Shown: positions 1-6,958 of the stretch, piece after piece
How positions within the stretch are numbered: position 1 is the stretch's first letter
Layout: each line of letters starts with the position of its first letter
Assembly: GCA_964352905.1 (NCBI GenBank)
Contig: CAYGTS010000061.1
Coordinates: 1 to 15,073 of the forward strand
Direction: 5' to 3'
Source: CAYGTS01 sp964352905
GTDB lineage: Bacteria; Pseudomonadota; Gammaproteobacteria; JAHCLG01
DNA: 15,073 nt
The notes under the pieces: model-generated
What the model was told of the DNA's origin: nothing
Database searches by the model: none
Seen by the model: only the letters and a program-made list of their open reading frames with translations
Program-made: the position numbers and the translations under genes

Positions 1-5
1 CTCCT

Positions 6-33
6 CGCAATGACGGAAATCGCCGTCATTGCG
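6..33. repeat. perfect 11-bp inverted repeat (hairpin) within a dispersed repeat
   Basis: CGCAATGACGG at 6-16 is exactly reverse-complementary to CCGTCATTGCG at 23-33, around the 6-base loop AAATCG. The sequence looks like two head-to-head copies of a short repeat of the type 'cgtcattgcgaac...gaagcaatcc'. The left copy is cut by the window edge and the right copy runs on to about position 54. It could be a REP-like or non-autonomous mobile palindrome. No transposase is nearby. Confidence 0.6.
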
Positions 34-152
34 AACGCAGTGAAGCAATCCAGGGCTAGGATCTTCGATTTTTTGAAATTTAACAAAACTTGCTAGTTGT
101 ACCACTGCATTAACTACCCATCAACTTAACATCTAATTCAGCGGCTCTTGCC

Positions 153-183
153 CCTGGATCGCGTCGCTTCGCTCGCGATGACG
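153..183 (-). repeat. second, inverted copy of the upstream dispersed repeat
   Basis: The sequence beginning CCTGGATCGCGTCGC and ending GCGATGACG matches the reverse complement of about 24-53 at roughly three quarters of positions. The differences keep the internal symmetry around TCGCTTCGCTCGCGA. The two copies face each other across about 100 bases. Such copies commonly sit in intergenic space of host-associated bacteria; the function here is unknown. Confidence 0.5.
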
Positions 184-318
184 GTATACTTGCGGAAAAC
201 AGCGGGTTAGCTTACAGTTAGCGTTCTAAATTAGGCATTTCGCAAAATCTGGTTTGGCGAAAGGCAACACAAATAGATTATACTTATTATAACGATATTA
301 TTTTGGTAACAATTTCTT

Positions 319-1446
319 ATGGCAGCACAACAACAGGGTCAATCAGCAGATAATTCTTTAGCTCCCTTGTGGATTATGATCCTGGTTTTTATTGTGTTGG
401 GCATTATCTGGTACTTTTTTTCCGCGCAAATTATTTGGGCCATTTTTCAAGTAAAATTATTTGAAATTTATTTAGTGAGCTTTTTTAGTGATGGCCTAAC
501 CAAAGTAAAAGAGTATATCCAGAACGCATCTTACAGCGAAGTTACTGTTAATCAACTCACTGCAGTCAGTGCGGCGGTGGGAAATTACTTGCGCTATGCG
601 TTTGCGCCCATTTTATTTATTACCGGTTTGTTTTTGTTACTGCGCTCTTCCGATTTTCGGTTCCGTACTGTTTACAACATGAAAAAATTATTTTCCAGTG
701 AAGTGAAAAATTGGCCGCAAATCGCGCCCGTCATGAATGTTGATTTAGTTAAAACGGATATTGATAAAGGCCCGTGGGCTATGGCATTAACACCGATGCA
801 GTTTGCTAAAAAACATAAACTGTTAAAGGAAGAGCGTAAAAGCCTCACCGAAGGCATGTTATTACGCCATCAACGCAAAACTGTTACCGTGATGCGGGGC
901 GCTGCGCATCGGGTTTTTTCATTGCAACTAGGCAAGCGTTGGCAAGGTATAGAAAAATTATCACCTCACATACAAGCCTTGTTTGCTATTTTTGCTGCCA
1001 AAGGGAATGGCGATGATAAATCAGCAAGAAAATTATTATCCCAAATTTCAGCCTCGACGAAATCAGGGCAGCTTGACTATAGCGGCAAAGAAAAGCTACT
1101 TGAGAAATACGGTAATAGCAAAGCAGTAGAATTTATTATCCAACAACACGGTTATATTTTTACTGTGATGGCCTCGATGTTGCAATTTGCGCGCAGTGAT
1201 GGCGTGCTTGCCACGGCTGATTTTCTCTGGTTAAAACCGGTTGATCGCACACTTTGGTATATTTTAAATATGGTTGGCCGGCAAACTTCATTATCTGAAG
1301 TTGGCGGTATTTTTGCACATTGGCTATCAGAAAAAGAAATAGGTCACAAACTCGCTGTGCCGATGGTGGATGAGGCAGTGAAAGCACTTGAACTTGCTAT
1401 TCAGGAAGTGATTTATATTCCTGATGAAGAAGACAAAGGTAATTAA
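319..1446 (+). CDS. icmP: Dot/Icm T4BSS coupling-complex protein IcmP (DotM)
   Basis: Encodes 375 residues, close to the usual DotM length. Two hydrophobic segments are visible near the N-terminus (about residues 17-34, possibly continuing to 45, and 91-108), followed by a large soluble, presumably cytoplasmic domain. In L. pneumophila DotM is a partner of the coupling ATPase DotL, and its cytoplasmic domain has been described as binding acidic effector signals. The cytoplasmic part here is rich in Lys/Arg (for example around residues 168-215), which would suit that role, though this is inference. The ATG start has only a weak ribosome site (GGTAA at 305-309). The gene ends one base before the favoured icmO start, so the two are likely co-translated. 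Confidence 0.93.
   Translation: MAAQQQGQSADNSLAPLWIMILVFIVLGIIWYFFSAQIIWAIFQVKLFEIYLVSFFSDGLTKVKEYIQNASYSEVTVNQLTAVSAAVGNYLRYAFAPILFITGLFLLLRSSDFRFRTVYNMKKLFSSEVKNWPQIAPVMNVDLVKTDIDKGPWAMALTPMQFAKKHKLLKEERKSLTEGMLLRHQRKTVTVMRGAAHRVFSLQLGKRWQGIEKLSPHIQALFAIFAAKGNGDDKSARKLLSQISASTKSGQLDYSGKEKLLEKYGNSKAVEFIIQQHGYIFTVMASMLQFARSDGVLATADFLWLKPVDRTLWYILNMVGRQTSLSEVGGIFAHWLSEKEIGHKLAVPMVDEAVKALELAIQEVIYIPDEEDKGN
1435..1440 (+). promoter_or_regulatory. ribosome binding site deciding the icmO start
   Basis: AAAGGT lies 7 bases before ATG 1448. The alternative in-frame ATG at 1424, inside icmP, has no such motif and adds eight residues not expected in DotL. The 1448 start gives a protein beginning MLRGLDKKHELDP, which resembles DotL N-termini as I know them. 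Confidence 0.6.
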
Positions 1447-1447
1447 C

Positions 1448-4018
1448 ATGTTACGTGGCTTAGATAAAAAACATGAACTCGATCCACGCCAGTTGTTGCG
1501 GGATACCCGCACACTTGGCCAGCGAATTTATGATTTTTTCAACAACCCGCAAGCCGTTGGGATTATGTTGTTGTGTGGCGCTGTAGCGGTGTGGGTATTA
1601 CCGGCAGGCGCTGATTTAGCTTTTCTTTTTTGTATTGGTAGTTTCCTCTATGCCTTAACACGCAAAACAAAATTACCGTTTCGTATGCCGCTACATTCTG
1701 GTGCAATTGATTACAACGATATTCAACCAGGTTCAAACAAAGCTCGTAAAGCACGTGGTATCTTATATTTTGGCAATGAAATCGGGACCAATCAAGAATT
1801 GTGGTTTAACAATGATGATATGCGAACTCATATGTTAATTTTTGGTTCAACCGGTAGTGGTAAAACCGAGGCGTTAGTATCGCTCGCCTATAACTCGTTA
1901 GTTCAAGGTAGTGGTTTTATTTATGTTGATGGTAAAGGTGACAACTCACTGTTTGCCAAAATTTTCTCAATGGCTCGCTCCATGGGGCGTGATGATGATA
2001 TTTTGCTGGTTAACTTCATGACGGGTGCGAGAGATATTATTGGGCCACAAGAAAAACGTTTATCAAACACCATGAATCCTTTTTCCAGCGGTTCATCCAG
2101 TATGTTGTCACAACTGGTCGTAAGCTTAATGGATCAATCTGCGGGTACGCCCGATGGCGACATGTGGAAAGGCCGTGCAATTTCATTTGTTGAAGCATTA
2201 ATGAAAGTGCTGGTTGCCATGCGTGATAGTGGCAGTATTTTATTAGATGCCAACTCGGTGCGAAATTATTTTACGCTTGATCGGGTTGAACAAATCGTAG
2301 TCGATAAAGTATTCCCACGCGATAATGGTTTAGAAGGCGTGAGCTTAGAAGGTTTACCGGATGTTGTCTTAGAACCACTTAAAAACTATTTAATTAATTT
2401 ACCTGGTTATGATAGAACTAAAAAAGGTAAACAATCCTCACAAGTATTAGAACAGCATGGCTTTATTACCATGCAGTTAACGAGGGTGTTTTCATCACTT
2501 GCAGATACCTATGGTCATATTATTCGAACTAATCTTGCTGAAGTAGATATGAAAGATGTCGTGTTAAACCGTCGTATTTTAGTCGTGCTCTTGCCCGCAA
2601 TGGAAAAATCTCCCGATGAATTATCAAATTTAGGCAAAGTCATTATTGCGACCTTAAAAGCGATGATGGCCGCCGGTCTTGGTGATGAGGTTGAAGGTGA
2701 ATTTCACGATATTATTGAGCGTAAACCGACTAATGCACCAACACCTTACCTCTGTATTCTAGATGAATATGGTTATTATGCAGTGCCAGGTTTTGCGGTT
2801 GTACCAGCGCAGGCACGTTCACTCGGATTTTCTACCATTTTTGCGGGACAGGATTTACCGGCTTTCCAAAAAGCATCTAAAGAAGAGGCTGCATCAATTG
2901 GTGCTAACACCAATATTAAAGTGGCTATGAAGTTGGAAGATCCGGTTGAAACGTGGGAATTTTTCTCAAAAACAGCCGGTGAAGCTTACGTTACTAAAGT
3001 GGATTCCTTCCAAACCAAGAATGATAGTATTACTAATACGTATCTTGATACGCGCAGCTCCTCTTTTGAAAAACGTGCCAGAATTGATTTATTAGACTTA
3101 AAAGATCAACGTGAAGGAGAGGCGCACGTATTTTTTAAATCAACGATTGTGCGTGCTAAATGTTTTTATGCTAATCCGCGCCCGGTTAAACGCATGCGTT
3201 TAAATCAATTCTTGCGTGTTGAAAAACCTGATTTTAAAAAATTGGTTGAATTTGAAAGGCGTTTACAACGGTTTGAAGAAGCCCTTGATAATTATCAAAA
3301 CTTTACACCAACGGTTTTTGAAAATGCAGAAGTAAGCGAAGTTGCCGAAAAATTATTAAGAAACCCTGATGTTGGTGCAATTGAACGTGGTGTATCAGCC
3401 TTAATGGACTTTCAGAACTACACTGAAGAAGAAGCAATGCCAGAAGAAAAAGAAGACATTGCTGATGAACAGTTAAATATTTTTACTGCATTACGGTTAG
3501 GAAAACGTATGCAAACAGATATTTTAACCAATGATTTTGCAACGTTTAGCGCACCCTTATTAACAAAAACGGCGTGTAAAGAAAAGATTGAATTTGTTGA
3601 ACGGTTAACTGGAAAAACAGCGCAACATGCAACTAACATTACTGAAGAAATTATTAAAGATATGCAAACGGCAACATTTTATCCGCCGGTTATTCCTGAA
3701 ATGCCGGATACCGGTGATATTGTGGCAACCATTGAAAGCGTTAATCAGCATATTGCAAATCAGCGTAAACCAGCTTCAGATGAATTACCCAAACCACCAA
3801 GCCTAAAAGATCTAGAAAATCTGGATTTTTCAATGCCAAGTTTTGATGATTTTGCAACGGACCAAGCTGCAGGCGCCACCCGCGATTTTGATTTACCTCA
3901 TTTTGGTGATGATCTCCCATTAATCGATGATAAGCCTGCGCCATCGAAAGAATCAAATGCGATTGACTTTGATGATTTTGATCCGCTGTTTGATGATGAA
4001 CCGGAAGATAAAAAGTAA
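1448..4018 (+). CDS. icmO: Dot/Icm type IV coupling ATPase IcmO (DotL)
   Basis: Encodes 856 residues from ATG 1448. DotL is the VirD4-class coupling ATPase that receives effectors at the inner membrane and hands them to the Dot/Icm channel. Two N-terminal hydrophobic segments (about 37-52 and 55-71) anchor it. The Walker A motif GSTGSGKT is at residues 133-140 and the Walker B-like LDEYG has its Asp-Glu at 439-440. As I recall, L. pneumophila DotL is about 783 residues, so this one is longer. The extra length lies in the C-terminal region that in Legionella carries the binding sites for DotN, IcmS/IcmW and LvgA. The last 79 residues (778-856) are very rich in Asp, Phe and Pro. The ORF could also be read from ATG 1424. 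Confidence 0.95.
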   Translation: MLRGLDKKHELDPRQLLRDTRTLGQRIYDFFNNPQAVGIMLLCGAVAVWVLPAGADLAFLFCIGSFLYALTRKTKLPFRMPLHSGAIDYNDIQPGSNKARKARGILYFGNEIGTNQELWFNNDDMRTHMLIFGSTGSGKTEALVSLAYNSLVQGSGFIYVDGKGDNSLFAKIFSMARSMGRDDDILLVNFMTGARDIIGPQEKRLSNTMNPFSSGSSSMLSQLVVSLMDQSAGTPDGDMWKGRAISFVEALMKVLVAMRDSGSILLDANSVRNYFTLDRVEQIVVDKVFPRDNGLEGVSLEGLPDVVLEPLKNYLINLPGYDRTKKGKQSSQVLEQHGFITMQLTRVFSSLADTYGHIIRTNLAEVDMKDVVLNRRILVVLLPAMEKSPDELSNLGKVIIATLKAMMAAGLGDEVEGEFHDIIERKPTNAPTPYLCILDEYGYYAVPGFAVVPAQARSLGFSTIFAGQDLPAFQKASKEEAASIGANTNIKVAMKLEDPVETWEFFSKTAGEAYVTKVDSFQTKNDSITNTYLDTRSSSFEKRARIDLLDLKDQREGEAHVFFKSTIVRAKCFYANPRPVKRMRLNQFLRVEKPDFKKLVEFERRLQRFEEALDNYQNFTPTVFENAEVSEVAEKLLRNPDVGAIERGVSALMDFQNYTEEEAMPEEKEDIADEQLNIFTALRLGKRMQTDILTNDFATFSAPLLTKTACKEKIEFVERLTGKTAQHATNITEEIIKDMQTATFYPPVIPEMPDTGDIVATIESVNQHIANQRKPASDELPKPPSLKDLENLDFSMPSFDDFATDQAAGATRDFDLPHFGDDLPLIDDKPAPSKESNAIDFDDFDPLFDDEPEDKK

Positions 4019-4196
4019 AAGTCATTCCCCCTCTGTGATCTCAGCACATCTGTACCTATCGATGGTGCGCTCCAGTAGCATGCCGTTATTATCTGTTGAT
4101 ATTATTTGCGTGAAAATTTGATTCAAGTAATAATGAACGCTATTTTGGTTTAACAATAAAAAACTTAAGAGATTTTAACGAGGTAATAACCAACGC
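4019..4196. other. 178-base gap between icmO and icmN with possible promoter
   Basis: No gene is visible. This is the largest break inside the Dot/Icm block, so icmN may start a second transcription unit. A weak sigma70-like match is TTGCGT at 4106-4111 and AATAAT at 4129-4134 with a 17-base spacer. I see no clear intrinsic terminator after icmO. GAGGT at 4180-4184 is the likely icmN ribosome site, at a slightly long distance from ATG 4197. Confidence 0.3.
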
Positions 4197-4877
4197 ATGT
4201 CAAAGCTATATCGATCGACTATTATTGTGCTGATAATTTGCCTGAGTTTAATCGGATGTTCTTCTAGAACATTTTACCCACCAGGTCCTTACGTTTCCAA
4301 GACAGCGCAAGTTGGTTTGGCAGGAACTGCTGGGGGTGCAGTTATTGGTGCTTATTATGCGGGTGGCTTGGGTGCAGGCTTTGGTGCCATTCTGGGTGGT
4401 TTAGCCGGGACCGTGATAGGCCACTTCATTCAGCAGAATCAAACCTTGCTTGAAAAAATTCAAGACCAAGGCGTACAAATCGTAATTGTTGGTGATAATC
4501 TGTTAATGATTTTACCAAGCGATAAGTTTTTCTATCCTAACTCACCGAATCGCATCCATTCTTCAGATCAAATTTTAATGGATATTAGCAAGTTGGTACG
4601 TCGCTATGAAAAAATTACGGTTAATGTTACCGCTTACTCTGATACAACACGTTCACCACAGCGAGCCGTTGCTTTAACGCAGCAGCAAGCACAAGACATT
4701 GCTGATTTTTTATGGGCCAATGGTATTGATACCAGAATTTTATTAGCAAAAGGGTATGGGAGCGCTCATCCGATTGCGAATAATGCCTCAGCCTATGGGC
4801 GAGCGCAAAATCGGCGCATTGAAATTCGTTTACGTGTGTTACCAAAATGTTGTATTTTAAGTAGCGGAACGGGTTAA
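4197..4877 (+). CDS. icmN: Dot/Icm outer-membrane lipoprotein IcmN (DotK), OmpA-like
   Basis: Encodes 226 residues. The N-terminal lipoprotein signal ends in the lipobox LIGC with the lipidated Cys at residue 21. A Gly/Ala-rich hydrophobic stretch follows (about 38-80) with glycine-zipper spacing. The C-terminal part (about 115-216) is an OmpA-like domain with Asp149 and the typical NRRIEI at 205-210. In L. pneumophila DotK is a lipoprotein of the outer-membrane end of the machine, where an OmpA-like domain would be expected to face peptidoglycan. Counting from Asp149 as in E. coli OmpA, the position of the conserved peptidoglycan-binding Arg holds Gln164, so binding may be weak or altered. 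A different OmpA-family lipoprotein is possible, but the position between icmO and icmM/icmL supports IcmN. Confidence 0.88.
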   Translation: MSKLYRSTIIVLIICLSLIGCSSRTFYPPGPYVSKTAQVGLAGTAGGAVIGAYYAGGLGAGFGAILGGLAGTVIGHFIQQNQTLLEKIQDQGVQIVIVGDNLLMILPSDKFFYPNSPNRIHSSDQILMDISKLVRRYEKITVNVTAYSDTTRSPQRAVALTQQQAQDIADFLWANGIDTRILLAKGYGSAHPIANNASAYGRAQNRRIEIRLRVLPKCCILSSGTG

Positions 4878-4965
4878 TAATTCTTGCTAAAGTAGTGGGA
4901 CAAATAATTAAAATTCAGGTAACATGAACAGGCTTTACACAACCTAACAGACAGAGAGCTGATCA

Positions 4966-5202
4966 ATGCCAGTTAATTTGCAAGAAGTATTAAAATCTGA
5001 CGTACACTTTTACCGCAATAATTTTCGTCGCGCAGTTGTGGGGCTTATTATCGCCTTAATTATTTTGATTTTTTTATGTTTTGCTTTATTTTATAAAGTT
5101 GCCAATATTGCTGAGCGAAAATTTTACGCAACAACCAGTGATGGCAGAATCATGCAACTGGTACCAATTAATCCCGTAACCTATCAGCCAGAGAGGAGTT
5201 AA
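4966..5202 (+). CDS. icmM: Dot/Icm inner-membrane protein IcmM (DotJ)
   Basis: A small protein of 78 residues with a single membrane segment (about 24-43). It aligns without gaps to the N-terminal third of IcmL encoded just downstream: both have FYR at 15-17, RR at 21-22, ATT at 55-57 and DGRI at 59-62, and I count 22 identities over 53 positions. DotJ is known as a shortened relative of DotI, and the two form an inner-membrane complex in Legionella. AGAGAG at 4953-4958 is a plausible ribosome site. An 88-base gap separates it from icmN, and its stop is only 3 bases before the icmL start. It could also be called a second, truncated IcmL-like protein. Confidence 0.85.
   Translation: MPVNLQEVLKSDVHFYRNNFRRAVVGLIIALIILIFLCFALFYKVANIAERKFYATTSDGRIMQLVPINPVTYQPERS
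5191..5198 (+). promoter_or_regulatory. strong ribosome binding site for the GTG start of icmL
   Basis: GAGAGGAG, inside the end of icmM, lies 7 bases before GTG 5206. The nearby ATG at 5213 is out of frame, so the GTG is the start. Confidence 0.6.
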
Positions 5203-5205
5203 GGG

Positions 5206-5841
5206 GTGAAAGATGATGCAGTAGAAATTGTAAGACTGAGAAACCAATTTTATCGCGATAATTATCGCCGTGTTATTTCAGCTTTGCTCATCTGTTTTCT
5301 GGCTATTTTAGTGTTGGCGGGTATCATCTTTTACATGATTACGCACCAACCCCAGCCAAAATATTTTGCGACCACACCTGATGGTAGAATTATCCAACTC
5401 ATGCCACTCGATAGACCTAACCAATCTAACGCAACTGTTTTACAGTGGGCAAATTCGGCTGCAGTGGCTGCTTATTCTTTTAACTTTGTTAATTATCGCA
5501 AAGCGCTGCAAGATGCCTCTTCTTATTTCACACCGGATGGTTGGGAGCAATTTCTATCAAAATTAGAAGGTTCTAATAACTTAGCTGCGATCACTTCGCG
5601 TAAGTTAATCATGAATGCCGTAGCAACTGGGGCACCGGTTATTTTAGAACAAGGCATATTAAACGGTCGTTATTCATGGAAAGTACAAATGCCAATGCTG
5701 GTTTCTTTGGAAAGTGCAAGCCAAGTGATACAACAGTCATTAAACATTACCATGCTCATTACGCGGGTGTCTGTTTTGGATAATCCAAAAGGAATAGCTA
5801 TTGCACAGTTTGTGGCGGCTGAGCGGGCAGGTGGTGCATGA
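5206..5841 (+). CDS. icmL: Dot/Icm inner-membrane protein IcmL (DotI)
   Basis: Encodes 211 residues from a GTG start, matching the usual DotI length. A short cytoplasmic N-terminus is followed by one membrane segment (about 24-44) and a periplasmic domain (about 50-211). DotI is an inner-membrane component related to TraM of IncI plasmids; its periplasmic domain has a VirB8-like fold. The N-terminus is paralogous to the preceding IcmM. The start is supported by a strong ribosome site overlapping the end of icmM. The last codon and stop overlap the icmK start by four bases (ATGA), pointing to translational coupling. Confidence 0.94.
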   Translation: MKDDAVEIVRLRNQFYRDNYRRVISALLICFLAILVLAGIIFYMITHQPQPKYFATTPDGRIIQLMPLDRPNQSNATVLQWANSAAVAAYSFNFVNYRKALQDASSYFTPDGWEQFLSKLEGSNNLAAITSRKLIMNAVATGAPVILEQGILNGRYSWKVQMPMLVSLESASQVIQQSLNITMLITRVSVLDNPKGIAIAQFVAAERAGGA

Positions 5842-6953
5842 GAAGTATAATAATCAGTAGCAAGAGAATACTGACTCAGATCATAGGATCGATCCTGCTA
5901 CTTTGTCTTTGCAATAATCTGTTCGCACAAGAAGCCTGGGTAACAGGAGGGCAAAATGCCGATACTGCGGGTGGTAGTGAATTTACTGGTCCAACCGTAG
6001 GTGCAGATGGTGGTGATAGTACTGATGATAGTGATTTTGATAGTGCTCAGCTTTCTAATTTAGTACAACAGCGAATGCAACATTTAGCAAATGAAGATCA
6101 AGGTAATACAGCATTAAATGGCCTGCATTCAGTACAATCACAGTTGCCTAATCATGAACAGCGTGGCAAAAATACCAGCACTAATTTGCGTGGGCAAGCG
6201 TTTAGTAATTTAGTGAGTAATGCATTACCCATGACACCAGAGGAAATTGTTAAATTACATAGCTTGTTCAATGCCACGCAACGCGCTGCATCAACAATAC
6301 CTGGTGTGCCTCCTCGCCCTGTTTCACGCACCGTGACCATTAATTTATCCCCCGGTGCAACACCACCGGTGGTACGACTTTATGCGGGTTTTGTTTCAAC
6401 GTTAGTTTTTGTAGATTCTACGGGCGCGCCTTGGCCGATCGAAGCTTATGACTTAGGTAACCCAAAAGCATTTAACATTAGTTGGAATCGTAAAAATAAT
6501 ATGCTGATGATACAGGCTTTAACACTAGCGACGGTTGCAAATTTAATGGTAAAGCTTCGCACTCAACAAACGCCCGTCATGATAACGTTAGTGCCAGATC
6601 AACAAGCGGTGGATTATCGAGTTGATTTAAGGGTACCTGGCTTAGGACCGGAAGCAAATGCCATGCCGAGTGGTGATGGCCTACCTGATGCGGCTAACCC
6701 TGTTTTATTGAATATCTTAAATGGTATTGCGCCATTAGGAAGTAAAGTATTACATGTAACGGGTGCGAGTTGCCAGGCTTGGTTGATTGATCATAAGCTT
6801 TATTTGCGATCACGATTTAAAGTGATATCACCAGGGTGGCTAGCAAGCATGACAAGCGCTGATGGCACGAATGCTTATGAGTTGCAACGCACACCTTATG
6901 TTTTGTTAACAGGGCATGGTAAGACAATTCCGATCAGAATATCAGGATTTTGA
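5838..6953 (+). CDS. icmK: Dot/Icm outer-membrane core protein IcmK (DotH)
   Basis: Encodes 371 residues, close to the Legionella protein (about 360). A secretory signal peptide is clear: basic start, hydrophobic stretch at 15-25, and probable cleavage after LFA (Ala30|Gln31). No lipobox is present, so it relies on partner lipoproteins (DotC/DotD, not in this window) for outer-membrane placement, as in Legionella. The first part of the mature protein is low-complexity and Gly/Asp-rich (about 37-60). The second half (about 150-371) is a folded domain ending in a hydrophobic strand-rich stretch. DotH is part of the outer-membrane ring and contacts DotG. The start overlaps the icmL stop, and the TGA stop is 5 bases before the favoured icmE ATG. 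Confidence 0.93.
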   Translation: MRSIIISSKRILTQIIGSILLLCLCNNLFAQEAWVTGGQNADTAGGSEFTGPTVGADGGDSTDDSDFDSAQLSNLVQQRMQHLANEDQGNTALNGLHSVQSQLPNHEQRGKNTSTNLRGQAFSNLVSNALPMTPEEIVKLHSLFNATQRAASTIPGVPPRPVSRTVTINLSPGATPPVVRLYAGFVSTLVFVDSTGAPWPIEAYDLGNPKAFNISWNRKNNMLMIQALTLATVANLMVKLRTQQTPVMITLVPDQQAVDYRVDLRVPGLGPEANAMPSGDGLPDAANPVLLNILNGIAPLGSKVLHVTGASCQAWLIDHKLYLRSRFKVISPGWLASMTSADGTNAYELQRTPYVLLTGHGKTIPIRISGF

Positions 6954-6958
6954 ATTTT

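Larger units (their letters stand above)
1..318. other. non-coding region upstream of icmP with dispersed-repeat copies
   Basis: No convincing gene lies here. The first 54 bases and positions 153-183 hold copies of a short repeat (listed separately). The remaining sequence is AT-rich and probably contains the promoter of the icmP operon. A weak sigma70-like candidate is TTGGCG at 254-259 and TATACT at 279-284, with a long 19-base spacer. No icmT, icmS, icmR or icmQ coding sequence is present in these bases, so icmP is separated by at least 318 bases from whatever lies upstream. Confidence 0.6.

Noticed and set aside
1424..1447. In-frame ATG upstream start for icmO inside icmP
   Set aside because: No ribosome site precedes it; ATG 1448 has AAAGGT at good distance and gives the expected N-terminus.
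3741..4025. Minus-strand and other-frame ORFs over the icmO end
   Set aside because: Low-complexity shadows of the acidic DotL tail with no family resemblance or start signals.
4164..4178. CTTAA...TTTAA direct repeat before icmN, like a PmrA site known to control icm genes in Legionella/Coxiella
   Set aside because: The spacing is one base short of the consensus as I know it, the site lies just before the ribosome site, and no promoter element follows it.
6950..6958. TTG start for icmE overlapping the icmK stop
   Set aside because: Possible, but the AGGA site is too close to it, and ATG 6959 gives the family-like N-terminus.
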